From contig NC_080164.1 in NCBI RefSeq assembly GCF_950295315.1, forward strand, positions 61,704,042-61,768,041: a DNA stretch of 64,000 nucleotides. The letters run 5' to 3'. Position numbers and translations under genes: made by a program. Source of the stretch: Erinaceus europaeus. Taxonomy: Eukaryota; Chordata; Mammalia; Eulipotyphla; Erinaceidae. Positions 1-11,313 of the stretch are shown here, one piece after another. How positions within the stretch are numbered: the first letter of the stretch is position 1; every line of letters starts with the position of its first letter. The notes under the pieces were generated by a model. It did not search any database, was not told the DNA's origin, and worked only from the letters and a program-made list of their open reading frames with translations.

Positions 1-850
1 ATAATTCCTACCACCAGAACTCCATATCCCATTCCCTCCCCTGATAGCTTTCCTATTCTTTAACCCTTTGGGAGTATGGACTCAAGGTCATTGTGGGATG
101 CAGAAGGTGGAAGGTCTGGCTTCTGTAATTGCTTCCCCGCTGAACAAGGGCATTGACAGGCCAATCCATACTCCCAGCCTGTCTCTCTCCCTAGTGGGGC
201 AGGGGCCTGGGGAGGTGGAGCTCCAGGACACATGGTGGGGTTGTCTGCCTATGGAAGTCCAGTTGGCATCATGGTAGCATCTGGAACCTGGTGGCTAAAA
301 AAGAGCTAAGATATAAAGCTTAACATGTTGTAGGGGGCTGGGTGGTAGCACAGTGGGTTAAGCACACATGATGCAAAGCACAAGGGCTGGCGTAAAGATC
401 CTGGTTCTCGAGCCCCCAGCTCCCCACTTGCACGGGGTCACTTTGCAAGTGGTGAAGCAGGTCTGCAGATGTCTATCTTTCTCTCCTCCTCTATATCATT
501 CCCTCCTCTCTCGATTTCTCTCTGTCCTATCCAATGGCGATGACAGCTATTACAACAATAACAATAATAATTACAAGGGCAACAAAAATGAGGAAAATGG
601 CCTCCAGAATCAGTGGATCCATGGTGCAGACACCGAGCACCAGCAAATAATCCTGGAGGCAAAACAAAACAAAACAAAACAAAACAAAAAACTGCTTAAC
701 AAATTGTTGACTAATCATGAGCCTAAAGGCTGGAATATCGCAGATGAAGATTTGGGGGTCTCCATTTTGGAAATAGCTAGTAGGTCTATTTTAGGTATAT
801 TCCAAAGCGCCGATGACTACTAGTTTTTCCCTGAGCCTGACATTTAATTA
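1..850 (-). mobile_element. R-type retroposon copy, cut by window edge and by a SINE
   Basis: Sequence matching the other R copies (6190, 29978, 31147, 63430) runs from base 1 to about 332. It resumes at about 690 after a SINE and ends near 850. Orientation is minus, judged from the copies whose A-tail is visible. It has no convincing open frame. The SINE insertion is bracketed by a GCTTAACA-containing duplication at about 319 and 690. Confidence 0.7.
332..686 (+). mobile_element. tRNA-derived SINE, type A, long form, nested in R
   Basis: The order is tRNA-like head with A-box (TAGCACAGTGGG) and B-box-like GGTTCTCGAGCC, pyrimidine-rich middle, CAACAATAACAATAA tract, then an extra 3' module (CAGTGGATCCATGGTGCAG) before a (CAAAA)n tail. 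The extra module marks the long subfamily. Confidence 0.8.
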
Positions 851-1937
851 TCTCTGGTCTCTACTCCTGACCTATAGAATTCAAAGATTAGGACCTAGGA
901 ATTTATATTTTAAAATATATTCTTGATGTTATGGTAAATTTGAGACTCACTGTTTTAGGTTTTTTTTTTAACTGGAATATCTGACTTAGCTATATTTCTA
1001 ATTTCCACTAACTTTAGATAATATAGAACAGTGTTGCTGGCAGCCTAATTACCAATAAATACCAGCTAGTAATAATGATCCTTTGACAGGATTACCTGAT
1101 TCCCTTGGTAACACCACACAAACTTAAAGGTTTCTTGAAACAGTGGTATAGAGAAAATAGGGTTTATTTAAGTGCCTATTATGTGTTAAGGGCATCCCAG
1201 CAGTACTTTCCATGTATTTAATTCTTTCAACAGTCTTTGAGAGTAAGAACTTTATAGTCAAATTAATGAGATAACCAGAACTCAGAATTTTCAAGTTTCA
1301 TAGTTGCTTAAACAGAAGGCCACAGATAAAATCTAGCTTTGGAACTATAAGTTAAATGGCTTTGGTGAGGGAAAAAAATGTTTTTGGAACTAGGTAACTT
1401 ATTATCTTAAACCTACTGTTTTATCTTTTTTTAAAAATTATTTTTGTTTCTTTATTGGGGAATTAATATTTTACATTCGACAGTAAATACAATAGTTTCT
1501 ACATGCATAACATTCCCCAGTTTTCCATATAAGAATACAACCCCCACTAAGTCATCTGTCATCCTTCTTGGATCTGTATTCTCCCCATCCACGCACTCCA
1601 GAGTCTTTTACTTTGGTGCAATACACCCTGTTTTATCTTTTTTTGTTTAATTTTTTGTTTTTACCAGAACACTGCTCAGCTATGGCTTATGGTGGTGCTG
1701 GAGAATGAACCTGGGACTTTTGATGTCTCAGGCATGAAAGTCTTTTGCATAACTATTATGCTATATCCATAGTCCTTAGCTATCTTTTATTGCTAAAATA
1801 ATCATCCATATTCTGATGAAATTGTGACCACCTAATTGTTCAAATGGCAGAAGTACTTAATTTTTTTTTTCAGATAATCTCTGGTGATTTATATTAAATG
1901 TAAGTGTTTTTAAAAATAAATGTTTATTTTTAAACAG
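851..1937 (+). other. CCDC88A: CCDC88A intron (5' part outside window)
   Basis: AT-rich intron sequence. Apart from the L1 tail at 1433-1627 and an old minus-strand type C SINE at about 1652-1782, I see no recognisable feature. It ends at the acceptor TTTTTAAACAG just before 1938. Confidence 0.7.
1433..1627 (-). mobile_element. 5'-truncated L1 3'-UTR fragment
   Basis: It matches the 3' ends of the larger L1 copies at 25459 and 47061. A 17-bp TSD (CTGTTTTATCTTTTTTT) occurs at 1416-1432 and 1628-1644, so this is a complete, heavily truncated insertion rather than a remnant. Confidence 0.85.
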
Positions 1938-2083
1938 TTACTAAGCCAACTTAAAGGGAATTTAGAAGAAGAAAACCGACATCTACTAGATCAAATTCAG
2001 ACATTAATGCTACAGAACAGAACACTGTTGGAGCAGAATATGGAAAGCAAGGATCTTTTTCACGTTGAACAAAGACAGTACAT
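1938..2083 (+). CDS. CCDC88A: Girdin (CCDC88A) internal exon, end of coiled coil
   Basis: First CCDC88A exon in the window (146 nt, phase 0 start, two bases left over). It follows a TTTTAAACAG acceptor and is closed by a GTAGGT donor. It encodes a charged, leucine-rich segment ([19 protein letters not shown], then [19 protein letters not shown]) that I recognise as the end of Girdin's long central coiled coil, about human residue 1311 onward. The coiled coil mediates dimerisation; the N-terminal HOOK domain and most of the coiled coil lie left of the window. Girdin is a cytosolic and membrane-associated scaffold that links actin, Akt and trimeric G proteins in cell migration. Alignment is from memory of the human protein; the frame continuity into the next exon (AT|T = Ile) is seen directly. 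Confidence 0.93.
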
Positions 2084-2427
2084 GTAGGTACCAAATAATT
2101 TTTCCCTCTTAGGTATTATTCATTATTTTTTATTGCCAAACTTAATGGCAAAAAGAAAATATCAATGCTAATATTCTTTATTTTCAACATTATTTCAACA
2201 GGTTTCTTTTTTTTTCTTTTTTTTTAGTTCTTACATTCTAGGCACTATTATGCTAATAACCAGAAATACTGACATGACAAAACATGGGTCCTGATCTTAG
2301 GGAACTAGTAATACAAGAAATACTAGTTGTTGTAATGAAGGTATGTGTGAAGGAGGCTGAGAAACTATAGTAAATAAAAGGGGAGGAGTTTGCAAGAGGC
2401 AGTGTGGTCTTTTCAAAAGAGAAAAAT

Positions 2428-2698
2428 GGAGAGTTGGGTGGTAGCTCAGCGGGTTAAGTGCATGCGGCACGAAGCGCAAGAACCAGCGTAAGGATCCTGG
2501 TTCTAGCCCCTGGCTCTCCACCAGCAAGGGTGTCGCTTCACAAGCGGTGAATCAGGTCTGCAGGTGTCTATTTTTCTCTCCCCCTCTCTGTCTTCCCTTC
2601 CTCTCCCCATCCTATCTAACGATAACATTAATAACAATAATAATAACTGCAACAACAATAAAAAAGGGCAACAAAAGGGAAAATAAATAAATACATAA
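2428..2698 (+). mobile_element. SINE type A
   Basis: Head GGGTGGTAGCTCAGCGGG, pyrimidine tract, then AACAATAATAATAACTGCAA and an A-rich end. Full-length structure, moderately diverged from the 9530 and 16204 copies. Confidence 0.8.
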
Positions 2699-3046
2699 AA
2701 TGATTGAGCTGAGACATAAAACTTCTAGTAGATTTTTTTCTGAGGAGGCATATAAGAGAATAGAGCAGCAAATGCAAAAACATCATGGTATGATTAGAGT
2801 GTGTATGGTATGGTATAGAATCTAAAAATTGTTTCTGGGTCAAAATCAAGGAGGTAGAAATGTCATAGCATCATCTAAGTACTTGGGATCCACTTCCCAA
2901 AGTTTTTTTCTATGCTAATCAAAGAACCACTGAAAAAATTGGAGCTGAGTAATACTGGATTTGTATTTTCATAATTATCACTGATGACATTTTAGAGTAT
3001 GGATTGGATAGATATAAGATGTAAGTTTTAGGAAGATTGCTGTAGA

Positions 3047-3330
3047 AGCCAGGAAGTGGCTTATCTGGTAGTATGCACACATTACCATGCACAAAGATCT
3101 GAGTTCAAGACCCTGGCCACAAGACAGGATCATCTGCAGGGGAAAGCTTCACAAGCATTATCTCCCTCCTCTCTCTCCCGCACTTCTTTGCTCCCATCAA
3201 TCATCCTCTATTTAAAAAGAAAAAAATATATAACCTCTGGTAGCAGCAAAGTTGTATAAGCACTGAGCCCCAGTGATAACTGTGGTGGTAGAAATAAAGA
3301 AAAGAAAGCAGAGAAGAAAGGAAGGGAGGG
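3047..3330 (+). mobile_element. Old SINE, type B-like, with purine-rich tail
   Basis: Diverged head and CTGCAGGGGAAAGCTTCACAAG core as in younger type B copies, followed by a degenerate 3' module (CACTGAGCCCCAGTGATAAC) and a (GAAA/GGGA)n tail. Confidence 0.6.
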
Positions 3331-3833
3331 AGGGAGGGAACTTATAATAATTTAGTGAACAGTAATTCACTAACTGAATTACTCAAATCAAATACAATAA
3401 AAATGTTTCCCACTTTTCCTTAAATGAAAACCAGTATATTATAATAAAAAACAAATATCACAGATACTGAAATTAGAAAGTTCCCTAATTCAGATCCAAA
3501 ATATCCCATTCACTAGCTATTTGATCATAGACAAACTACTTCACTTCTTAGATCATTGGTTTCCTTTTATCAAAAATGAAAATATAACTCCCCTTTTTTC
3601 AAGATTGTCCTACAAGGTCAATGAATCTGCTTTTAAGACATGGTATGTGATGGTAAACAATGTCACATTTAAAATCAGAATACATCACATATTTTAAAGC
3701 ATCAGTTTTACCATATATTTAAGGCATATATACTTTTTTAATAGTATAGCAGGTGTGTCATGGAGCAAAGACAGAATTTGCATGAACTTTTAAGATAAGT
3801 GCAGATTTTCAAAGAAATTTCACATTCTGTGGT

Positions 3834-4343
3834 CTGGGAGATGGTGCCATGGATAAAGCATCGCACTTTCAAGCATTGCCAGGCTAGCGTGAGGGTGTTT
3901 CTTCCCTGGCACATGCTCTCAGCGACAGGAGAGAGACCAGGGACTCGTGGCAGAGCTCTGTCATTTATTGATCAGAGACCACACTTTTATGTATTTAGAA
4001 CCGAAAGTGGCAAGTCAGAAAAGGAAATGACTAGGAAAGGGGGTGGAGAAAAGGAAAGAACTGGGAAGGTAGAAAGCTTCCATAGGAATGGTTGCTAGGG
4101 TTTTAACTGGTGGGATTAATGTACCCTGCAGGCAGGGCGGGTCTCTAGAAAGAAGATAGATCAGGCAAAACAATGATTATGTAAATAGGCCATAGTGTCA
4201 GCAACTAGGATGGAGCAGGGGGGCTGCCCAACAAAGCATGAGGTCCTGAGTTCAGTCCCCGGCAGCACATGTACCAGGGTGATCCCTGGTTCTTTCTCTC
4301 CTCCTATGTTTCTCATTAATAAATAAATAAAATATTAAAAAAA
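3834..4343 (+). mobile_element. SINE type D, split by a solo LTR
   Basis: The left part (GGTCTGGGAGATGG..GGATAAAGCA) and right part (AAGCATGAGGTCCTGAGTTC through an A-rich tail) form one type D SINE when the LTR at 3877-4233 and one copy of AAGCAT are removed. Compare intact copies at 18552 and 35910. Confidence 0.85.
3877..4233 (-). mobile_element. Solo LTR of an ERVK/IAP-like endogenous retrovirus
   Basis: A 357-bp unit that reads TGTTGGGCAG..GCCTGGCA on the minus strand, so it has the 5'-TG..CA-3' ends of an LTR. It is flanked by a 6-bp duplication AAGCAT (3871-3876 and 4234-4239); six bases is the usual duplication for betaretrovirus-like ERVs. On the minus strand an AATAAA poly(A) signal lies at 3964-3969, about 90 bases before the LTR's 3' end. 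No internal viral sequence remains, as expected for LTR-LTR recombination. The family assignment is inference from TSD length and termini. Confidence 0.75.
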
Positions 4344-4485
4344 AAGAAATCTCACATTCGTGGCTGGCCACTTAGACTGTACCTTCAGGAGTATGCATGC
4401 GTTTATTCTCTGTCATAAAAAGTGGTTTAGTTTAGAAGCAATGAGCATGTCTGAAACTCTTGGCATTCTAGTTTCCTGTATCTTT

Positions 4486-4770
4486 TTTTAAAAAAATATT
4501 TATTTATTTATTCCCTTTTGTTGCCTTTGTTGTTTTATTGTTGTAGTCATTATTGTTGTTGTCATTGTTGGATAGAACAGAAAGAAATGGAGAGAGGAAG
4601 GGAAGACAGAGAGGGGGAGAGAAAGATAGACACCTGCAGATCTGCTTCACTGCTTGTGAAGCAACGCCCCTGCAGGTGGGGAGCCAGGGGATCAAACGGG
4701 GATCCTTACGCTTGCTGGTCCTTACACTTTGCACCACCTGCACTTAACCCACTGTACTACCGCCCGATTC
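4486..4770 (-). mobile_element. SINE type A
   Basis: Minus-strand full-length copy (T-rich tail on the left, head complement on the right). The TSD AGTTTCCTGTATCTT occurs at both ends (about 4471 and 4771). Confidence 0.88.
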
Positions 4771-4936
4771 CCAGTTTCCTGTATCTTAAGCAGAGGCATT
4801 ATCCAAAATGATCTCTTCCTAATTTTTTATCTTTGGCAACTAATTTATTTCTGAAGTTTCAATGATTATATATAGTTGACTTTCAAATACTAGTATCTAG
4901 TTTTCCTTTTCCCTCTTCCCCTTTCCTTTTCCTTTC

Positions 4937-5372
4937 CTGGGCTTGTTGTCTGCATGATGAATTCATCACTCCCAGTGACCATTAATTTTTTTTTTTTTTT
5001 ACTTGATAGGACAGAGGGAAATTGAGGGGGTGAGAGTGAGATAGAGAAGAGAGACACTTGTACTGCTTTTCTGCTTGTGAAGCTTCTTCCCTCCTGCAGC
5101 TGGAAAACAGGAGTTTGAACCTGAGTCCTTTTTCATGGTAACGTGTGTTTAACTGAATACACCACTGCTTCACCCCTTACTAGTACCTACTCTACCTTTT
5201 TATTTTTACTTTTAATCTTTATTTACTTATTGGATAGAAACAGTCAGAAATCAGGTGAGAGCAGCCCTGCTCTTACCACTTTCCCCCTGCAAGTGGGGAC
5301 TAGGGGCTTGAACCCAGGTCCTTGTGCATTGTAATATGTGCACTCAACCAGGTGCACCACCACCCGGCCTCC
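4937..5372 (-). mobile_element. Two adjacent SINE type B copies
   Basis: Copy 1 (about 4937-5178) includes the 3' module (complement of CAGTGAT..CATGCAG) next to its T-run. Copy 2 (about 5196-5372) is shorter and is flanked by the duplicated CTACTCTACCTTTTTA. Both lie in minus orientation. Confidence 0.78.
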
Positions 5373-5892
5373 CTACTCTACCTTTTTAAATTTTAGTTTA
5401 AAAATCATTCTGACTTGCTAGACATTTCTAGCAAAATACCTACTCCTATCACAGTCAGACATGATATTAAATTTGAGAATTTGCAAGTTCTTTTTGAACA
5501 AGTTATATTTACTCAGTTTTTGAAAAAGAGAGAAACCAGACCACTGCTGACCTATGGCATATGCAATACCAAGGATCAAACCTGAGACTTGAGGCATATA
5601 TTTCCTGTTCTTTATTGTATATCTATCCCTCCATTTCTGTAGGTTCTTGATATTTCTGCAGGTAAACAGAGGAAAAAGTTGGACAGTTTAGTTTATCTTT
5701 TATTTGCAGTGTGGTATAATTACTGGCAACATCTGTTTATAAAGCATCTTCCATAGATTTTTCTCAGCTCAGTTTCTTAAAGTTCTCAATACCTTAATTT
5801 AGTCTTCCATCTCAACTTGACTACTCTGTTAGCCTCTTTTAACTAATATATAACTGTTTGCCTGGTATATAACCTTTTCCATCACTAAATAT

Positions 5893-6152
5893 TTTTTTTT
5901 ATTAGTCCCACTGGATTGTCACTTGGTACTTGCATGACAAATCCACTGCTGCCAGTGGCCAGTTTTTCCTTTTTTATAGGACAGAGAGAAGTTTTTTTTT
6001 TGGGGGGGTGAGAAAGAAAGACATCTGCAGTCCTACTTCACCACTTATGAATGTTGCCCTCTTTAGGGGGGAGTAGGGGGTTTGAATGGAGGGCCTCATT
6101 CATTGTAACATGCATGTTCAACCAGGTACACCACTGCCATGACCCCTTATCT
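5893..6152 (-). mobile_element. SINE type B, long form
   Basis: Starts with a T-run, the complement of the CAGTGGAT..GCATG 3' module, a GGACAGAGAGAAG core and the complement of the tRNA-like head ending GGTACACCACTGCCATGACC. Confidence 0.7.
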
Positions 6153-6189
6153 TTCTTCTTCCTTCTATCTAATGTGATCTTTTTTGGTG

Positions 6190-6560
6190 AGACTTTTTTT
6201 TTTATTATTGATTTAATGATTGACAAGATTGTAGGGTAACAGGAGTATAGTTCCGTACAATTCCCACCACCAGAGTTCCATATCCCATCCTCTTCATTGG
6301 AAGCTTTCCTATTCTTTATCCTTTTGGATGCATGGACCCAGGATCACTATGCGTTACAGAAGGTGAGAGGTCTGCCTTCTGTAATTGCTTCCCTGCTGGA
6401 CATGGGTGTTGGCAGGTCAATCCATACTCAGCCTGTTTCTATCTTTCCCTATTGGGTTAGGGCTCTGGGGAGGTGGGGTTCCAGTACACATTGGTGAGGT
6501 TGTCTGCCCAGGGAAGTCAGGTTGGTGTCATGGTAGTATCTGCAACTTGGTGTTATTATT
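6190..6560 (-). mobile_element. R-type retroposon, 3' part
   Basis: Tail-side T-run then ACAATTCCCACCACCAGAG, CTTCTGTAATTGCTTCCC and GTTGTCTGCCCAGGGAAGTC landmarks shared with all R copies. Truncated after about 370 bases. Confidence 0.72.
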
Positions 6561-7282
6561 AAGAACATAAAATATAATGAAGATGGTGTGAAACAAGTAT
6601 ATTTATACATTACTGAAGTTAGGAAATCTGTGTAAGTTACACCTAAATAATTCTTGGTGTAAAGGAAAAAGTTTGCTTGAAGATATAGCTACAGTATTAT
6701 TTATGCTGCCTGTAATTTTAAGCTAAGTATCTAACATTTTAATTTAGTGTTTGCTATAATTATTCATTCAAATTTTTCTTATAATACTGGGAATAGGATA
6801 TTAGTCAATATTAATCCAATGTTTAATAGTTGTGAAAATGTGTTTAGAGAGCTATTTATCATGATGATACTGTAATGCAGAAAATTTACTTCAAGTAGAT
6901 CCTACTGAACTACTGAAACATTAATTTTATATCCTTTTCCATAAATTGTATATTTAAAAAACATAGAAAACAATCCATTATTGCTACTTGATAAGTTTGT
7001 AGTTGTAGATTGTGGTATTTGTAGTGTCTTATGGAGAAGTTAGATCCTAGTAATTTTTTTTTTAACTTTTTTAACTGGTGACTAATAGTGGTTTATAAGA
7101 TTATAAAACTATAGGGTATAACTCCATACTGCTCCCACAGTCGAAGTTCTGGCCCTCCTGCTCCCAACAGTAATTGCCATAGTTCTCATAAAGTCTTAGA
7201 GACACTTTGAGTAAGAATAATTTTAATATCATTTATAAATGTACAAAACAAGACACATGCTAATATATTTTTATTTTCACAG

Positions 7283-7375
7283 TGATAAGTTAAATGAATT
7301 AAGGCGACAAAAAGAAAAATTAGAAGAGAAAATTATGGATCAATACAAATTTTATGACCCATCTCCTCCTAGAAG
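7283..7375 (+). CDS. CCDC88A: Girdin exon, end of coiled coil and linker
   Basis: A 93-nt exon between TTTTCACAG and GGTATT. It completes Ile from the previous exon and encodes [19 protein letters not shown] then [11 protein letters not shown]. The first part is highly charged helix that closes the coiled coil; the PSPPR end begins the flexible linker toward the C-terminal signalling region. The exon ends after AG of an Arg codon that is completed by the G opening the next exon, which confirms the junction. It is recognised from similarity to human Girdin recalled from memory. Confidence 0.93.
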
Positions 7376-7489
7376 GTATTGATGAAATTTCATTAATTTA
7401 TATTTGAGCAAATAAATTTAAGACTATGATTTTATGAAAGATTTATGTGTTGAACCTTAGTCTTATACAGAATATTTTTAAATTATTAG
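7376..7489 (+). other. CCDC88A: Short CCDC88A intron (114 bp)
   Basis: GT..AG intron without repeats; the acceptor is AAATTATTAG. Confidence 0.85.
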
Positions 7490-7704
7490 GAGAGGCAACT
7501 GGATTACTTTAAAAATGAGAAAATTGATAAAGTCTAAGAAAGATATTAATCGAGAACGTCAGAAATCTCTAACATTAACACCAACCCGCTCAGACTCCAG
7601 TGAAGGATTTCTTCAACTCCCCCATCAAGACAGTCAAGATAGTTCTTCAGTAGGTTCAAACTCTTTAGAAGATGGCCAAACTATGGGAACCAAGAAAAGC
7701 AGCA
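7490..7704 (+). CDS. CCDC88A: Girdin exon with Akt phosphorylation site
   Basis: A 215-nt exon encoding RGNWITLKMRKLIKSKKDIN.. through SSVGSNSLEDGQ..KKSS. The sequence RERQKSLTLTPTR contains an R-x-R-x-x-S Akt consensus; the Ser codon is at 7566-7568 and corresponds by counting to human Ser1416, the residue phosphorylated by Akt to control Girdin's membrane and actin association. The preceding basic stretch (KMRKLIKSKKD) matches the phosphoinositide-binding segment next to that Ser. The rest is Ser/Asp/Gln-rich and probably disordered. The donor is AGCA|GTGAGT. The exon ends one base into a codon, so it can join either the cassette exon at 12418 (ATG, Met) or 13509 (ACC, Thr) in frame. Confidence 0.95.
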
Positions 7705-8361
7705 GTGAGTGCTTAAACTCTTTAAACATTTGTTATCTCTATTATTGATTTAGAACCCTTCCTAGAGGTTTTTAAAGATAAATTTTAACTTTATGTGATT
7801 ATAAAACTCATTGTGTACTATAGTATGCACAACTAAATTATTGGCTATGTTGAATATTCAATAATATACATTAGACATGCTATCATTTTTGCCAGGAAGG
7901 TAAAATAATGTAAAGGGAACATGGAAATAAGAGTCAGAATATTTGTAACTTGCTAGTTCTTGGAAGTTTGGGTAGGTCTCTTTACCTTTGTGACATAATT
8001 ATAACTAAATAAAACAAAACAGCATTTTATAATGAGGTTTTACTCATACATTAATCATGTCAAATTGAAATAAAGTTACATTGGAGGGAGCAAAGTCAAA
8101 TAGTTGGGAATTAGAAAAGACTGTCACTCAAGATGTACAAATAATTTAAGGTTATGAAAATTGTTGAGCAGCTTACTTGGTAAGGAATCAATTAAAGCGG
8201 ATAGGGAGTGTAAATAGACGAGCTTATTTAATTTTTAATCACATATTTAGAAGTAGTATATCATAATGCCTCCTGAAGAATTCATGATCTGTTTCATTAC
8301 TAGTGAGCTTATTAACTAAGCAGCAAGAACAAAATAAAAGCCTAAACAAGTGTATTTTTAA

Positions 8362-8630
8362 ATATTTATTTATTTATTCCCTTTTCTTGTCCTTGTTTTT
8401 TTTTTATTCTTATAGTTATTGTTGTTGTTATCGATGTCATCATTGGATAAGACAGAGGGAAATGGAGAGAGGAGGAGAAGACAGAGAGGGGAAGAGAAAG
8501 ATAGACACCTGTAGACCTGCTTCACCGCTTGTGAAGCGATGCCCCTGAAGGCAGAGAGCCAGGGGCTCGAACTGGGATCCTTGCGCTTTACAACACCTGC
8601 GCGTAACCCACTGTGCTATAGCCCAACTCC
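8362..8630 (-). mobile_element. SINE type A
   Basis: Full-length minus-strand copy with a perfect 20-bp TSD, CTAAACAAGTGTATTTTTAA, at 8342-8361 and 8631-8650. The perfect duplication indicates a fairly recent insertion. Confidence 0.92.
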
Positions 8631-9179
8631 CTAAACAAGTGTATTTTTAAGAGAAAAAGACTCCTGTGATAGGTCTTCAGTGTGTCCATAATACTGACTA
8701 TTGTCAGTTTTCCTACAAAATATGTACATTATACATAATGGCACTCAGTTTAAACTATGCTAACTCCTATTCTTTTTATATAAACAGCAGGTAAAAACAG
8801 TTACTACTTCTACCAGAGGTAAACTGTACACTTGGGCAACTCTCAAAACATAAAAATCTGTAGATAGTATATTATCTTTAGGGAAGTCAATATTAGGACA
8901 GTATTAGGGTGTAATTATTGGGTATATTTCAGAATGTAGCTAGAACACACAAAACTAGGTTTCATAATAAGCAGTAAAATTCAGACAGTACATACATAAG
9001 TATTCATACATATGTATACAAATATATATCTTGTAGAGATACATATATCAAGAAAGTGGTTTATTTCTACATAAAAACATTTGTACCGTGTTTTATAATC
9101 TGATCATATAAACCAAATATACATAAAACCTCCAGTTATTGTTACAGAGAAGTTAAATTTTCCATTAAGAAATGTGCCA

Positions 9180-9380
9180 TCCCCACCTGCAGGGGAGTCG
9201 CTTCACGAGCGGTGAAGCAGGTCTGCAGGTGTCTATCTTTCTCTCCTCTCTGTCTTCCCCTCCTCTCTCCATTTCTCTCTGTCCTATCCAACAACGACAA
9301 CAACAATAATAATTACAACAATAAAACAACAAGGGCAACAAAAGGGAATAAATAAAAAAATTTATTAAAAAAAAAAAAAG
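9180..9380 (+). mobile_element. SINE type A, 5'-truncated
   Basis: Lacks the tRNA-like head and starts at CCCCACCTGCAGGGGAGTCG. The TSD AAGAAATGTGCCA flanks both ends, so truncation occurred at insertion. Confidence 0.88.
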
Positions 9381-9529
9381 AAATGTGCCAGACAATTCAA
9401 CTTCATCTGCCATTTTAGTTATAAAATATTTGAATTTCTATTAAATGAGAAATGGTAAATAGGTATACTTAATTTTCTTTACTAAAAGAAGATATTTATG
9501 ATATGAAGATATGTACAAGAAAGGGGTGA

Positions 9530-9808
9530 GGGAGTCGGGCTGTAGCGCAGCGGGTTAAGCGCAGATGGCGCAAAGCACAAGGACCGGCAGAAGGATCCCG
9601 GTTCGAACCCCGGCTCCCCACCTACAGGGGAGTCGCTTCACAGGCGGTGAAGCAGGTCTGCAGGTGTCTATCTTTCTCTCCTCCTCTCTGTCTTCCCCTC
9701 CTCTCTCCATTTCTCTCTGTCCTATCCAACAACGACAACAACAATAATAACTACAACCATAAAACAAGGGCAACAAAAGGGAATAAAATAAATATTTAAA
9801 AAAAAAAA
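9530..9808 (+). mobile_element. SINE type A, near-consensus
   Basis: Intact head with A-box TAGCGCAGCGGG and B-box GGTTCGAACCC, complete body and A-tail. The flanking duplication contains AAGGGGTGAG. One of the least diverged copies here; compare 16204. Confidence 0.92.
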
Positions 9809-10644
9809 GGGGTGAGTTTCTTTTTCGAGGTCATCATTACTGTTAGAAATATGCTATTCCTGCATACTGACTGCTAAAATAATCCAGGATAAGAGGAAGA
9901 GAGAGTACTAGAGGGTTGCTCTAGCACCTGCAGTGCACGGGATTGAATTTAGGACATAATGCTTGCGAGTTGGGCCCCTTGTCTATTGTGCCATCTCTTT
10001 GGCTACTGGGTTTTAGAATTTTAAAAACAAGCAGAAAGCCCAACAATGCTAATATTTCCTTAATTTAAATATGGTTTTAGGGAGGAAAATATGTTTATAA
10101 GCTTCCATAGACAGGTCACATTCTGTCATTTAAAACTTTTTATCCTGTATCAACTTTGGATATGTCTGTTGGTAAAGCAGTCTTCTGAAAAACAAAAAAG
10201 CTTCTAAACAAGACAATGTATGCATGTTGCAACCACTCAGTTTTGTTTTAGCCCAGTGTCCATCTTTACATTGCTTTCAGTTCATTTCTTTTTAACCATT
10301 GAAAACAGCTATGTACAAGCTAAAAAAGAAATAGGTCAAATGAAAAAAACATAAAACAAGCTGTGATTATTCATTGTAAGTAGCACTTAGGTAAATCAGT
10401 TATGAAGCTTGATGTCTATTGCATTCTTCTTAATAAAGGAAACTCACTTGTCAATTTGTCAATAACTGAGCTTTAATTACTTATAACATGATGACAAACC
10501 TCAAGAAAGAGTATAGTTATTAAAGCTGCTTCAATATGTCTTTAAGTCTTTTTCAGGCTTGTTTCCCTCATTTCTAAGTTACAGTCCAAAAAAAAAATTG
10601 TATACTGTATGCATTTTCTTTTGTTTGTTTGTTTTGTTTTGCCT

Positions 10645-10882
10645 CCAGGGTAGGTTATCACTGGGTCTCAGTGCTGACACCATGAATCTACTGCTCCTGG
10701 AAGCTACTTTTTCTGTTTTATTGGATAGAATAGGACAGACAAATTGAGAGGGGAGGGGAAGACAGAAACCTGCAGACCTGCTTCAACACTTGTGAAGCCC
10801 CCCTGTAGGCGGGGTGCTGAAGCTCAAACCCTGCGCAGGTCCTTGCACTTTGTACTGTGTGTACGCCACCACCTGGCCCCCA
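10645..10882 (-). mobile_element. SINE type B, long form
   Basis: Minus-strand copy that includes the 3' module (complement: CTCAGTGCTGACACCATGAA) and ends in the head complement CCACCACCTGGCCCC. Confidence 0.75.
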
Positions 10883-11114
10883 AAATCAATTAGTCTAAAT
10901 CTTATTAAAACAGTAACTTAATAATGTTAGTGACCCATTGAACATTTAGGGTGCTTTTAGTTTGTTCAAAATATGTATTTCCATAGTGTTACTAAATAAT
11001 ATACCAGGAATAGGTTTAAACAAAAACAGTGATTCCATTCTTTCTTTACAAAAGTTTAAGAATATAATAGGGGAAAAAGTTTTTGTTTTTAGTTTTTTAA
11101 TAACTTTATTATTT

Positions 11115-11269
11115 TTCTCTTATTTTTTAAGATTTGCTGATTATGAGGGGTGGCTAAAGCATATATAAGCTTTGGCATAAGGTGGTGCTGTAGATTGAAC
11201 CACAGGATTTCAGGCATGCAAGTTGATCCTCTAGCATACAATTCCTTATCCCCCAACCCACCCACCCAC

Positions 11270-11312
<43 letters not shown>

Positions 11313-11313
11313 T
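11115..11313 (-). repeat. Old type C SINE followed by (TTTA)n microsatellite
   Basis: Degenerate type C landmarks (GGCATAAGGTGGTGCTG, TTCAGGCATGCAAG) to about 11255. A run of about eleven TTTA units at 11267-11313 follows. A further old SINE-like stretch lies at about 11330-11510. Confidence 0.65.

Larger units (their letters stand above)
2084..7282 (+). other. CCDC88A: CCDC88A intron with SINE, R and solo-LTR insertions
   Basis: A 5.2-kb intron holding, in order: type A SINE, old type B SINE, type D SINE split by an LTR, type A SINE, three minus-strand type B SINEs, an old type C SINE (5520-5640), an R fragment, and an older repeat-like stretch (about 7050-7200). Segments 2700-3040, 3340-3830 and 6560-7050 look unique and AT-rich; I see nothing in them. 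Confidence 0.7.

Noticed and set aside
9530..9600. tRNA gene at the SINE head
   Set aside because: A- and B-box-like promoter elements are present, but no cloverleaf with a plausible anticodon arm and acceptor stem; this is the derived SINE head.
9555..9776. Repeated 60-110-codon frames in type A SINEs (for example MAQSTRTGRRIPVRTPAP)
   Set aside because: They recur wherever the SINE does, on both strands, and follow the SINE consensus; they are not genes.
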